Translations under genes and position numbers: made by a program
Shown: positions 15,252-23,824 of the stretch, piece after piece
How the letters are laid out: each line of letters begins with the position of its first letter
Position numbering within the stretch: the stretch's first letter is position 1
Notes under the pieces: generated by a model
Told to the model about the DNA's origin: nothing
What the model saw: the letters and a program-made list of their open reading frames with translations, nothing else
Database searches by the model: none
Assembly (NCBI GenBank): GCA_050331475.1
Contig: JBHJGU010000120.1
Span: forward strand, 1 to 41,622
DNA from: JBHJGU01 sp050331475
GTDB taxonomy: Bacteria > Pseudomonadota > Alphaproteobacteria > Caulobacterales > Maricaulaceae
Direction: 5' to 3'
DNA length: 41,622 bases

Positions 15252-16040
15252 TCACTGCGCCGTCCAGCCGCCTTCCACCGGGATCGCCGCGCCATTGACC
15301 GATGCGCCTTCGTCGGAGGCCAGATACACCAGCGCGCCAATGAGGTGGTCATAGGTGACGAATTGCTTGGTGGGGTGGGCCGCCAGCATCACGTCGCGGA
15401 CCACGTCTTCTTCGGAAATCCCGCGGGCTTTCGCGGTGTCCGCGATCTGGTTCTCCACCAGGGGCGTTTTGACATAGCCCGGGCAAATGGCGTTCATGGT
15501 CACGCCATGTTCGGCGACTTCCAAAGCCACGGTCTTGGTCAGCCCCATAATGCCATGCTTAGCCGCCACATAGGCGGATTTAAACGGGCTGGCGACGAGG
15601 CCATGGGCGGACGCGATGGCGATGATCCGACCCCGGCCTTGGTCTTTCATAATCGGCACGGCGGCGCGCACCGCATGGACCGCCGCGGTCAGATTGATCG
15701 CGATGATCTGGTCCCACTTTTCCAGCGGAAACTCTTCGATCTTGCTGACATGCTGGATGCCCGCGTTCGGCACCAGAATATCGAGCCGGCCGAATTCGCG
15801 CTTGGCGAAGGCGACCATATCGGCGGTTTCCTCCGGTTTGAGCGCATTGGCGCCATGGAACCGTACGGTCGTGCCGCAATCGGTTTCCAACTTCGCCCGG
15901 GTCGCCTCGATCTCGTCGGGGTCGCCCAGCCCGTTAATCACCAGCTTGCAGCCGCGTTTGCCCAGGCCTTCCGCAAGCGCCAGGCCGATGCCGGAGGTGG
16001 AGCCGGTGACGATGGCGACGTGGCCTCTAAGGTCGAACAT
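15252..16040 (-). CDS. bdhA: 3-hydroxybutyrate dehydrogenase
   Basis: A 262-residue short-chain dehydrogenase oxidising D-3-hydroxybutyrate to acetoacetate with NAD+, typical of bacteria that store polyhydroxybutyrate. The cofactor loop TGSTSGIG is at 12-19, NAG at 92-94, and the catalytic tetrad is Asn116, Ser144, Tyr157 and Lys161. The segment NAICPGYVKTPLVENQI and AHPTKQF match the 3-hydroxybutyrate dehydrogenase subfamily closely rather than general SDRs. The ribosome site is AAAGGA eight bases before the ATG. It is the last gene of a tightly spaced minus-strand group after yaaA (38 bp). Confidence 0.92.
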   Translation of the reverse strand: MFDLRGHVAIVTGSTSGIGLALAEGLGKRGCKLVINGLGDPDEIEATRAKLETDCGTTVRFHGANALKPEETADMVAFAKREFGRLDILVPNAGIQHVSKIEEFPLEKWDQIIAINLTAAVHAVRAAVPIMKDQGRGRIIAIASAHGLVASPFKSAYVAAKHGIMGLTKTVALEVAEHGVTMNAICPGYVKTPLVENQIADTAKARGISEEDVVRDVMLAAHPTKQFVTYDHLIGALVYLASDEGASVNGAAIPVEGGWTAQ

Positions 16041-16078
16041 GGGAGGGTCCTTTCGCTAGGCGCATGGGATCGGAAGGC

Positions 16079-16861
16079 TTAAGCGGCCTTTTTAGCCGGC
16101 TGCGGACGGGTAAACACCCAAGCGGAACCCTTAGACAGGCTCTCATCGAAGCGATAGCCGCCCTCGGTGAAGCTTTTAAGCCCGTCGGGCTCTGTAATCC
16201 GGTTCTTTACAATATGTCGCGCCATCGCGCCCCGGGCCCATTTGGCGTAAAAGCTCAACACCCGGGCTTTGCCGTTTTTGACGTCTTTAAAGGCGGGGGT
16301 GATGATCGTCGCTTTCAAAGCTTTCTTGTCGACCGCGGAAAAATACTCGTTCGAGGCCAGATTGATGAGGGTCGGCGCCGGTTCGTCACCAAAATCCGCG
16401 TTCAGCGTCTCAGCGATCCGGGCGCCCCAAAAATCGTAAAGATCCTCGCCGCGGTCTGTTTTGAGCTTTCGGCCCATTTCGAGCCGATAAGGCTGGATAG
16501 CCTCGAGCGGACGTAACACCCCGTAAAAGCCCGACAGAATGCGCAGATGGTCTTGGGCGAAGGCGAAGTCGTCCCCGTTGAATGTGTTCGCTTGCAGCCC
16601 CTGATAAACATCGCCGTTAAACGCCAAGGCGGCGGCCTTCAGGCCCGGTTGGTCGGGGTCAAAGCTCTGGAACCGCTCATAATTGAGATCGGCCAGAGCC
16701 TCGGAGATGTCCATCATGGCGCGCAAATCGGCCCGGCTTAGGGCGCGCGTCACCTTCGATAGCGCGCGAACTTGATCCATCAGCCGGGGCTGGGTTGTCT
16801 TCGGCGCAGCGTCCATAGCGTCGAAATTCATATTCTTGGCAGGCGAGAGCACCACAAGCAT
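16079..16861 (-). CDS. yaaA: YaaA family peroxide-stress protein
   Basis: A 260-residue member of the YaaA (DUF328) family. E. coli YaaA limits free iron and so reduces Fenton damage during peroxide stress; the fold binds DNA in vitro. The N-terminus MLVVLSPAKNMNF, the AALAFNGDVYQGL block and the LRILSGFYGVLRPLE block are diagnostic. The strong ribosome site AAGGAGG sits seven bases before the ATG. It lies 17 bp after the FAD-linked oxidase gene and before bdhA, so all three are probably cotranscribed, although no functional link is evident. No OxyR-type site was recognised. Confidence 0.92.
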   Translation of the reverse strand: MLVVLSPAKNMNFDAMDAAPKTTQPRLMDQVRALSKVTRALSRADLRAMMDISEALADLNYERFQSFDPDQPGLKAAALAFNGDVYQGLQANTFNGDDFAFAQDHLRILSGFYGVLRPLEAIQPYRLEMGRKLKTDRGEDLYDFWGARIAETLNADFGDEPAPTLINLASNEYFSAVDKKALKATIITPAFKDVKNGKARVLSFYAKWARGAMARHIVKNRITEPDGLKSFTEGGYRFDESLSKGSAWVFTRPQPAKKAA

Positions 16862-16878
16862 GGGGACCTCCTTCCGGG

Positions 16879-18321
16879 TCAGTCGGCGTTGGAGCGACGG
16901 GCGAGCATAACGCCGGGGTTCATAACGCCGCGAGGGTCGAGCGCGGTCTTCACCGCAGTCATCACATCCAAATCCGGACCGGCTTTGCGGCTCGCCAATT
17001 CGTCACGTTTCATGACACCGATTCCGTGTTCAGCGGAAATCGAGCCGTTCAAGCGGGCGACGACGTCATGGACCGCCTCGGTGATGGCGTTGGCGTGCGG
17101 CGCTAGCGCGGTGCGCACCCCGCCCCGCCGTGCGGCGACCTTAAAGTGCACATTGCCGTCGCCCACATGGCCAAACGCGGACAGCCGCGCCTCGGGGTAA
17201 ACCGCTTGGGCCGCCGCCCAGGCGTCGTTAATCAATTGCGGCATCACGGAGATCGGCGCGGAGACGTCGTGCTTCACCGCAGGGCCTTCCAGCTTCTCCG
17301 CCTCGGGCAAGCTTTCGCGCAACCGCCAGAAATCCTGCGCCTGGCCGGCGTTGCCCGCCACCGCCCCGTCAAGCGCCAGCCCCGCGTCAAACGCGTCGCC
17401 GAGGCCCGCCTCCATCATCGCTTGCGCTTGACCCGGCTGGCCGGCGTCGATCTCGATGAGCACATACCAAGGATATGGCGTTGAGAGCGGATCGCGCGTT
17501 CCCGAAATATGGCGCACGGTCAGCTCGACCCCCAGCCGCGGCATGAGTTCGAACCCACTTAAGAGCCCGCCCGAGGCCGTTTTCATACGGGCGAACAACG
17601 CCACCGCCGCTTGAGGACTATTCACGGCGACAAAGGCGGTGGCGGTGTCTTTGGGCCGAGGGAACAGCTTGAGCACCGCCGCCGTGATCACCCCTAACGT
17701 GCCTTCCGCGCCGATGAAGAGTTGTTTGAGGTCGTAGCCGGTGTTGTCTTTGCGCAATCCCCTCAACCCGTTCCAGATCCGTCCGTCGGGCAGCACCACT
17801 TCAAGCCCCAAAACCAGATCGCGCATCATGCCATAGCGCAAAACGGCCGTGCCGCCGGCGTTGGTCGAGATGAGCCCGCCGATCGTCGCCGATCCTTTCG
17901 CGCCCAAGCTGAGGGGGAAAAGGCGGTCTTGTGCGGCGACCGCCTCATGCAGCGTTTCTAGGATGACCCCGGCCTCCACGGTCACGGAGTCATTGAGCGG
18001 ATCGAGCGCGCGCACCTCGGTCATCCGCTCCAAGCTGAGCAGGACCGAGCCATAGGGCAATCCGCCGCCCACCAGCCCGGAATTGCCGCCCTGCGGGGTC
18101 AGGCTCAGCCCAGCTTGGGCGCAGATTTTTACAGCGGCCGCGGTCTCTTCAGTGGTTTTCGGTAGGATTAAGAGCGGGGTTTCCCCGCGCCAGCGACCGC
18201 GCCAATCCTGTAGCTTCGGCTCCACGCGTGCGGGGTCTTGGCTCCAGCCCTTTGGGCCGAGCCGGGTTTTCAGCGCCTCAAGGGCCGCCGCCATGTCCGC
18301 AGAGGGATGGGAATCCGCCAT
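16879..18321 (-). CDS. FAD-linked oxidase / D-2-hydroxyacid dehydrogenase (GlcD/LDH-D family)
   Basis: A 480-residue flavoenzyme of the vanillyl-alcohol oxidase superfamily. The PCMH-type FAD domain shows PQGGNSGLVGGG at ~76-87 and a GSATIGGLISTNAGGT block. The C-terminal cap has GHVGDGNVHF, the metal and substrate site of D-lactate/D-2-hydroxyglutarate dehydrogenases, then AEHGIG near the end. It most likely oxidises a D-2-hydroxy acid such as D-2-hydroxyglutarate or D-lactate; the choice cannot be made here. There is no clear ribosome site at the ATG (18321); an ATG at residue 10 is an alternative. A perfect 12-bp palindrome CGCTATATAGCG lies just upstream, between this gene and tsaC. Confidence 0.87.
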   Translation of the reverse strand: MADSHPSADMAAALEALKTRLGPKGWSQDPARVEPKLQDWRGRWRGETPLLILPKTTEETAAAVKICAQAGLSLTPQGGNSGLVGGGLPYGSVLLSLERMTEVRALDPLNDSVTVEAGVILETLHEAVAAQDRLFPLSLGAKGSATIGGLISTNAGGTAVLRYGMMRDLVLGLEVVLPDGRIWNGLRGLRKDNTGYDLKQLFIGAEGTLGVITAAVLKLFPRPKDTATAFVAVNSPQAAVALFARMKTASGGLLSGFELMPRLGVELTVRHISGTRDPLSTPYPWYVLIEIDAGQPGQAQAMMEAGLGDAFDAGLALDGAVAGNAGQAQDFWRLRESLPEAEKLEGPAVKHDVSAPISVMPQLINDAWAAAQAVYPEARLSAFGHVGDGNVHFKVAARRGGVRTALAPHANAITEAVHDVVARLNGSISAEHGIGVMKRDELASRKAGPDLDVMTAVKTALDPRGVMNPGVMLARRSNAD

Positions 18322-18324
18322 GCC

Positions 18325-18336
18325 CGCTATATAGCG
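18325..18336. promoter_or_regulatory. Perfect palindrome CGCTATATAGCG upstream of the FAD-linked oxidase
   Basis: A 12-bp perfect palindrome begins four bases upstream of the start codon, in the 32-bp gap after tsaC. The centre TATATA could be a -10 box, or the site could bind a regulator over the start codon. Its position where a ribosome site should be is the reason to note it. Confidence 0.25.
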
Positions 18337-18353
18337 CGGCGAAGCGGGCCGTG

Positions 18354-19328
18354 TCAGGGGTGCGCGATGGGATCATGCGCGGAGGCGGCGCGCGACAAGC
18401 GATCCTGGATCGCCTCGCCCAAGCCGTCCGCGGGAATGCGCGCAACCGCAATGCCCGGGAAGCCCGCCGAATCCAACGCGCGCAGATAGGCGAACAAATT
18501 GCCTGCCGCTTCGACCACATCCCCCTTCGTGCTGAGGTTCAGATGGGCGAAGCGACACGTGCGTCCAAAGCCCAGAAACGCTTCGCCTTGGCGCGCATGC
18601 TCCGCGTTGAGCCGCAAGACCGCCCGCGGGGCGTAATGGCGCAAGGTTTGGCCCGGCGATCGCGGCGCCTTGGGGTCGACGTCCGGACGGACAAGAGGTC
18701 CGCACACGGCTTCCAGCCGCTCCCGGTCCAGCCCGCCCAACCGCAGCAACGCCCCCGCAAATCCCTCGCGCGGGGGGGCAATGACGGTGGATTCTAAGCC
18801 CACTGCGCACGGCCCGCCATCAATAACCAAAGCTGTTGCGTCGCCTAACTCTTCACAAACATGGTTTGCCCGTGTCGGGCTGGGCCGCCCGGAGACATTC
18901 GCCGAGGGTGCGGCCACCGGACGGCCGAGCGCCGCGATGACCTGGCGCGCGGTGGGATGACTGGGCAGGCGCACCGCCACCGTATCGAGGCCTGCGCACG
19001 CCAAATCGCAGACTGCCCGGTCGCTCCCCGATCGGCGCGGCAACACCAGGGTCAGCGGGCCGGGCCAAAACGCCGCCGCCAACGCTTGCGCGGGTTCGTC
19101 GAACACAGCGATCGCTTCGGCCATCGCCAGATCGGCGACATGGGCGATCAGAGGATTAAATCGCGGGCGGCGCTTGGCGGCGAAGACTTTCGCCACCGCT
19201 TGGGGGTTTGTCGCATCCGCGGCGAGGCCATAGACCGTCTCCGTGGGCAAACCCACCAGGTCGCCGTTCCGCAAAGCTTCCGCGGCGGCGGCGACGGCGT
19301 TCGGGCCAGGATACGCTAAACGAGCCAT
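18354..19328 (-). CDS. tsaC: L-threonylcarbamoyladenylate synthase (TsaC/Sua5)
   Basis: A 324-residue Sua5-type enzyme that makes threonylcarbamoyl-AMP from threonine, bicarbonate and ATP for the t6A37 modification of ANN-decoding tRNAs. The YrdC domain is clear: GLPTETVYGLAADAT (26-40), the basic loop KRRPRFNPL (52-60), WPGPLTLVLPR, and SANVSGRPSPT. Residues beyond ~210 form the extra C-terminal Sua5 domain, absent from short TsaC proteins, with SPGQTLRHYAPRA marking the linker. No strong ribosome site is seen at the ATG. It heads the group tsaC - FAD-linked oxidase - yaaA - bdhA. The tsaC and FAD-oxidase pairing is one I recall in other Alphaproteobacteria. Confidence 0.93.
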   Translation of the reverse strand: MARLAYPGPNAVAAAAEALRNGDLVGLPTETVYGLAADATNPQAVAKVFAAKRRPRFNPLIAHVADLAMAEAIAVFDEPAQALAAAFWPGPLTLVLPRRSGSDRAVCDLACAGLDTVAVRLPSHPTARQVIAALGRPVAAPSANVSGRPSPTRANHVCEELGDATALVIDGGPCAVGLESTVIAPPREGFAGALLRLGGLDRERLEAVCGPLVRPDVDPKAPRSPGQTLRHYAPRAVLRLNAEHARQGEAFLGFGRTCRFAHLNLSTKGDVVEAAGNLFAYLRALDSAGFPGIAVARIPADGLGEAIQDRLSRAASAHDPIAHP

Positions 19329-19384
19329 TAAGAGTGATGTTAAGGCGCGTTAACCGATTTCAAGATGCAAGCGTTAGATTTATC

Positions 19385-20599
19385 TTAGGGTCGACTTGCC
19401 AAAATCGTGAAGTTCACGTCAATAATTGGTGTTGTCTGGTCATCGCCTTCAACGTCAACGCCGATACCAAATAAACGTCGCAGTATTTCCGCTTGCCCCT
19501 GAACCTGCGCTGAACCGTCCGGCTGGGGTTCGAATTCAAACGCCAGGGTGACCGGCTGCTCCACGCCGCGCAAGCTCAGCACGCCCTCGGTTTGAAACCG
19601 GCCCTCCCCAAGCGCAGTCGCGCCTTCGGCGGTGAAGCGCGCGGTGGGGAATTGAGCCGCGGCGAGCCAGTCCGAACCGGTCGCGGCGTTGGCGTAAAAC
19701 GGATTGCCGAAGGCGGCGGAGCCGATATCTACCTCCACCGTGATCGCCGTGGCGTCTGGGCGATTGGGGTCGAAGACCACGTCCGCGCTCCAGCGTTCAA
19801 ACCGGCCTTCAAACGCAGTCCCCGCTGCGGCGCCAGAAAAGCGCAACGTGCTGTTGGCTTCGTCGATGCTCCAGGCTTGCGCGCTGCGTTGGTCGCTTAG
19901 CACCGCCGCCGCCGAGCCGCCTTGGCCGGCCGCACCCACTGCGACCCCGCCGACAAGCACGGCGATCACGCTGGCAAAGACGGCGCGACGTCCCTTCGAA
20001 GCGCGGGCGGAGCGGCGACCTGGCCCGACGCCCATGCGCCCCAGCGTCCCGTCGCGATCCTGGAACTGGTGTTTTAGGGCGCCGGCCACATGCAACGCCA
20101 ACAGCGCCAGAATGCTGAGCGCGGAGATCCGGTGCAGGAGCTTCAGCCCGCCTTCGAGCCCTTTGCGCGTCTCTGTGCCCAGCTCGGGCAGGATCGGCAA
20201 ATGCGGCCAGGGGGCCAGGCCGAACAACAGCGTAGGCAAATTCGTCGTAGACGCCGACACATACGCCCAGCCCAAAAGCGGGGTGGCGAGCATGAGCGCA
20301 TAAAAGCCGATATGGACGGCGTGGCTGAGGCGTTTTTCCCGTGCGCTCCAATGCGTCATCGGCTCAGGCGGAGGGTTCATCAGCCGCCAAGCGAGCCGGG
20401 CGCCCACCAGCAACAGCACCAGAACGCCCATGGTTTTGTGCGATTGATAAATTGCGAATTTGACCGGCCCGTCCGCCATTCGGGTCATCAACAATCCGAA
20501 CCCGGTCAGTCCCAATAGCGCGGCCGCGAGGGCCCAATGCAGGATGATCGCGACTTGGGTGTAGCGTTCGGGCGTTTGGCGGTCGGGCCGGTCAGTCAT
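19385..20599 (-). CDS. Cytochrome b561 - YceI fusion protein
   Basis: A 404-residue protein joining two proteins that E. coli encodes side by side (YceJ and YceI). Residues ~10-185 form a four-helix b561 domain; likely heme ligands are His21, His54 and His156/His170, and a basic linker follows. A fifth hydrophobic span (~206-225) crosses the membrane. Residues ~240-403 form the YceI beta-barrel (WSIDEANSTLRFSG ... GVEQPVTLAFEFE), which binds isoprenoid-like lipids such as polyprenyl chains in known structures. The barrel should lie in the periplasm, held at the membrane next to the heme domain. That suggests electron transfer involving a bound quinone-like lipid (inference). It starts four bases after the stop of the yceI gene, so the two are one operon. 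Confidence 0.9.
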   Translation of the reverse strand: MTDRPDRQTPERYTQVAIILHWALAAALLGLTGFGLLMTRMADGPVKFAIYQSHKTMGVLVLLLVGARLAWRLMNPPPEPMTHWSAREKRLSHAVHIGFYALMLATPLLGWAYVSASTTNLPTLLFGLAPWPHLPILPELGTETRKGLEGGLKLLHRISALSILALLALHVAGALKHQFQDRDGTLGRMGVGPGRRSARASKGRRAVFASVIAVLVGGVAVGAAGQGGSAAAVLSDQRSAQAWSIDEANSTLRFSGAAAGTAFEGRFERWSADVVFDPNRPDATAITVEVDIGSAAFGNPFYANAATGSDWLAAAQFPTARFTAEGATALGEGRFQTEGVLSLRGVEQPVTLAFEFEPQPDGSAQVQGQAEILRRLFGIGVDVEGDDQTTPIIDVNFTILASRP

Positions 20600-20603
20600 C
20601 GCC

Positions 20604-21215
20604 TTACTCTTCCACTTCGCCGAATTCGGCTTCGATGATCAGGTCGACCTCGTCGCCAATGCCGAAATTGATCAGATGGTCAAATCCGAACTCCGAGCGT
20701 TTGATCGTGGTCACGCCTTGGAAGCCCAACCGGTATTGGGTGTCTTTAAACGGGTTGGGACGACCGCCATAGAAGGTCACGTCAAAGGTCACCGGTTGGG
20801 TGACCCCGCGCAGGGTCAGATCGCCGGTCATGGTCCCGGTGTTCTCACCAGTCACCGCAAGGTCCGTGGCGGTGAAATCAATGGTGGGGTATTCCGCGGC
20901 GTTGAAGAAATTGGCTTCTTCGGTGAGCTCTTTGTCGAAATCATCCAACCCCGTGGAGATCGAGGTGACGTCTACGCTCGCGTTTAAGGTCGAGTTCGCC
21001 GGGTTCGCCGGATCAAAGGTTAACTCGCCGCTGACGCCGTCGAACCGGGCGGTGTATTCAGACAGACCGAAATGGCTGATTTTCCAAGTCACGCCGGCAT
21101 GGGCGGGATCAATGGCGTAGCGGCCCGCAGGCGCGTCGGCGGGGTCTGTGGAGACTTGGGCGAAAGCGGGCGCGGCGAGCGCGCTCGCCAGGGCGGCGAT
21201 CATGAGCGTGCGCAT
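20604..21215 (-). CDS. Secreted YceI family lipid-binding protein
   Basis: A 203-residue periplasmic YceI protein with a clear signal peptide (MRTLMIAALASALAAPAFAQ). The barrel begins at YAIDPAHAGVTWKISHFG and shows the family blocks ARFDGVSGELTFDP, FFNAAEYPTIDFTAT, LTLRGVTQPVTFDV and TTIKRSEFGFD. YceI proteins bind long polyprenyl or amphiphilic chains inside the barrel; the physiological role is unsettled. The frame is open 26 codons further upstream, but TAGGAG eight bases before the ATG at 21215 and the signal peptide fix the start. The b561-YceI fusion follows directly, so the soluble protein could shuttle a lipid to the membrane-bound one. Confidence 0.93.
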   Translation of the reverse strand: MRTLMIAALASALAAPAFAQVSTDPADAPAGRYAIDPAHAGVTWKISHFGLSEYTARFDGVSGELTFDPANPANSTLNASVDVTSISTGLDDFDKELTEEANFFNAAEYPTIDFTATDLAVTGENTGTMTGDLTLRGVTQPVTFDVTFYGGRPNPFKDTQYRLGFQGVTTIKRSEFGFDHLINFGIGDEVDLIIEAEFGEVEE

Positions 21216-21347
21216 GGGAAAACTCCTAATAAGGTTGCAGTGCGTATCGAGTCCGGGGTCCCAGCCCCGTGATCGGGCAATTAACAATTCCACATGACAA
21301 CCGGAACCGCGCCGTTGCGCGATCCTCTATTGCCAAATTGGAAACAA

Positions 21348-21953
21348 TCATCGGGCCGCTAAGAACTCCGCCTCAATGGCCACCGCGATTTGGTCGGCGA
21401 CGCGGTCAGACGTTGCGAAGGCGCCCCAACGGCTCGGCCGGACTTGCGTAGACCCAGAAAAACCGACCGCGCGCCGCCCCGTCAGAGGCGGTACGATGTG
21501 GGTGAGCGACCCGTTAAAGCGAACCGCGAAGGTGACGTCATGGACGGCGCCGTTCCAGGTCAGCGGCCCGCTGACCTGGGCGGTTTGCGGCCCGGTCAAT
21601 CGCACTCTGCGGCTTTCAAACACAATCGGCGCGTCGTCCGCAAACAGGCCCGCTCGGGCGAGCTCATCGCTTTGGGCCGCCGACCCCGTGCTCAACGAGG
21701 CGGGATCGATCACCGCGCGGACTTGGCTTTGGTCCGGGCGCAGTGGATCGAAATCCAGCGCTGCGTCGATGGCGTCAAACCGACCGGTCAGCGGGGTCGC
21801 GCCGGGCCGGGCGAGCCGAAACACCGCGCTGACATGGGTGGGATCGCCGACATAACGGCCCGGACGCGCGTCGCCGAGTTCGGGTTGGATCATCGGCGCG
21901 CACGCCGCCGCCGCGAGCAGGCTGGCCATCACAATGCGCTGGGTCGGTGTCAT
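21348..21953 (-). CDS. Divergent YceI-like protein, possible lipoprotein
   Basis: A 201-residue third YceI-type protein. The N-terminus MTPTQRIVMASLLAAAACAPM has a hydrophobic core ending in AAAC, a weak lipobox (Ala rather than Leu at -3), so membrane anchoring at Cys18 is possible but not sure. The barrel pattern is present but diverged: RYVGDPTHVSAVFRLARPG, GRFDAIDAALDFDP, FADDAPIVFESRRV, GPLTWNGAVHDVTFAVRF. The usual LTLRGVT block reads LTWNGAV. It lies 132 bp upstream of the secreted yceI gene on the same strand. Three YceI units in a row suggest duplication followed by specialisation. Confidence 0.78.
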   Translation of the reverse strand: MTPTQRIVMASLLAAAACAPMIQPELGDARPGRYVGDPTHVSAVFRLARPGATPLTGRFDAIDAALDFDPLRPDQSQVRAVIDPASLSTGSAAQSDELARAGLFADDAPIVFESRRVRLTGPQTAQVSGPLTWNGAVHDVTFAVRFNGSLTHIVPPLTGRRAVGFSGSTQVRPSRWGAFATSDRVADQIAVAIEAEFLAAR

Positions 21954-22069
21954 CGGCCTCGAGCCCTTCCCCTTGGGTCACGGTTTCGCGCTTGCCCCAA
22001 TGGCGGCGCGCTGAATAGGCTAGGATCAAACACGTGCGGGGAAAGCCGCGCGCTCTTCACGGAGGCGAT

Positions 22070-23824
22070 ATGACGTATCAAGCCCCCCTGGCGGACATGA
22101 CATTGGCCTTGGCTGCTCAACCCTCTTGGCGGCGGCTCCAGCAAGCCGGCGTCTTTGAGGATCTCTCCGAGGCGTTCGTCGAGCAGATCCTTAGTGAGGC
22201 CGGCCGGTTCTGCGCCGACGTTATCGCGCCGTTGCAGCGCGTCGGCGACGCCAATCCAGCGCATTTGGAGAATGGCGTGGTGCGAACCTCGCCCGGTTAC
22301 AAAGACGCCTACGCCCAGCTGGTTGAGGCGGGATGGCAGAGCTTGCCCTTCCCGCCCGAGCATGGCGGCATGGGCTTACCGCGGGTGCTGGCGACCGCGG
22401 TCATCGAAATGATCCAATCCGCGGACATGGCGTTCGGCTTAGCGCCGATGCTGAGCCTCGGCGCCGTTGAGGCGTTGATCGCCCACGGCACTGAGGCTCA
22501 ACAAGCCGCTTACTTGCCCAAGCTGGTCACGGGTGAGTGGACGGGCACCATGAATCTGACCGAGCCGCAGGCGGGCTCTGACCTGGCGGGCTTGAAAACC
22601 AAGGCCATACCGGACGGGGAGGGGGGCTACAGGCTCTTCGGGCAGAAGATTTATATCACCTGGGGTGAGCATGACTGCGCAGACAACATTGTGCATTTGG
22701 TGCTCGCGCGGCTGCCCGACGCTCCGGAAGGAACCCGCGGCATTTCCCTGTTCCTCGCCCCGAAATTCTTGGTCAACGCGGATGGCGGTCTGGGCGCGCG
22801 CAACGACCTGCGCGCCATAGGGCTGGAGCACAAGCTGGGCATTCACGGCTCGCCCACGTGCACAATGGCCTTTGGCGAGGCGGAGGGCGCGGTGGCGGAG
22901 CTGATCGGCGAACCTCATCGTGGCCTCGCCGCCATGTTCACCATGATGAACTCCGCACGGCTGAATGTGGGCGCGCAAGGGGTGGGCGTGGCCGAACGCG
23001 CCTACCAAAAGGCGCTCGCTTACGCGATGGAGCGCCGCCAAGGCCGGGCGCCCGGGGTGGACGCGCCCGCGCCTCATCCCATCGCCCATCACCCGGACAT
23101 TGGCCGTCTGTTGATGGTTGCGCGGGCGAAAATCCTCGCGGGCCGGGCAATTTGTTTCGCCCAAGCGCTCGCCGCCGATCTCGCCCATCACGGTCTGGAT
23201 GAGACCGCGGCCGCGCGCGAGGCGTTGTTGACCCCCATCGCCAAGGCTTGGGGCACAGATATGGGCTGCGAGGTGACCTCGTCGACGCTGCAGGTTCATG
23301 GCGGCATGGGCTTTGTCGAAGAAACCGGCGCGGCGCAGTATTATCGTGATGTGCGCATCGCGCCGATCTATGAAGGCACAAACGGCATCCAAGCGATGGA
23401 TCTCGTCGGCCGGAAAGTCGCCGCCGACGAGGGCCGGGCCATGGCGGCGCTCTTAGGCGAGATCCGCGACCACGCCAAAGCGTTAGCCGAGGGGCCGTTG
23501 AGCGATCTCGCCCCGGCGCTTGAGCGCGGTTTGGGCGCGCTGGCCGAAGCCACCGCCTACATGGTTCAAGCGGAACCCCGTGACCGGCTCGCCGGCGCGA
23601 CGCCCTATCTCAGCCTCGCCGGCGATGTCATCGGCGCGCATTTGTTGCTGGCCGAGGCTGAGACCGCCGCGGACGTTGAGCATGCCGGAGCCGGCGCCCG
23701 CGCCGCGCTCGCGCGTGTTTTCGCCCAGGCGGTGCTGAGCCTCGCCCCGGGGAAAGCCCAGGACGCCATGGCTGGCGTCGAGGCGCTCGACGCGGCGACC
23801 CAAGCCGCTTTGGACGCTGCATGA
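22070..23824 (+). CDS. Acyl-CoA dehydrogenase, long (DmdC-like) family
   Basis: A 584-residue acyl-CoA dehydrogenase with the extra C-terminal domain of the ~590-residue group that includes 3-methylmercaptopropionyl-CoA dehydrogenases (DmdC). It introduces the 2,3 double bond in an acyl-CoA and passes electrons to ETF. Landmarks: MNLTEPQAGSDL near the FAD-binding loop, a GIHGSPTC block, LQVHGGMGFVEETGAAQYYRD, and the catalytic glutamate Glu435 in YEGTNGIQ. Whether the substrate is a sulfur compound or a fatty acyl-CoA cannot be read from this. GGAGG seven bases before the ATG at 22070 marks the start, although the frame is open to 22034. The next gene begins in the stop codon (ATGA). Confidence 0.9.
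   Translation: MTYQAPLADMTLALAAQPSWRRLQQAGVFEDLSEAFVEQILSEAGRFCADVIAPLQRVGDANPAHLENGVVRTSPGYKDAYAQLVEAGWQSLPFPPEHGGMGLPRVLATAVIEMIQSADMAFGLAPMLSLGAVEALIAHGTEAQQAAYLPKLVTGEWTGTMNLTEPQAGSDLAGLKTKAIPDGEGGYRLFGQKIYITWGEHDCADNIVHLVLARLPDAPEGTRGISLFLAPKFLVNADGGLGARNDLRAIGLEHKLGIHGSPTCTMAFGEAEGAVAELIGEPHRGLAAMFTMMNSARLNVGAQGVGVAERAYQKALAYAMERRQGRAPGVDAPAPHPIAHHPDIGRLLMVARAKILAGRAICFAQALAADLAHHGLDETAAAREALLTPIAKAWGTDMGCEVTSSTLQVHGGMGFVEETGAAQYYRDVRIAPIYEGTNGIQAMDLVGRKVAADEGRAMAALLGEIRDHAKALAEGPLSDLAPALERGLGALAEATAYMVQAEPRDRLAGATPYLSLAGDVIGAHLLLAEAETAADVEHAGAGARAALARVFAQAVLSLAPGKAQDAMAGVEALDAATQAALDAA

Noticed and set aside
16064..16516. Long plus-strand frame antisense to yaaA, and similar antisense frames under bdhA, dxs and aroC
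   Set aside because: They mirror GC-rich codons of well-identified genes and show no family features.
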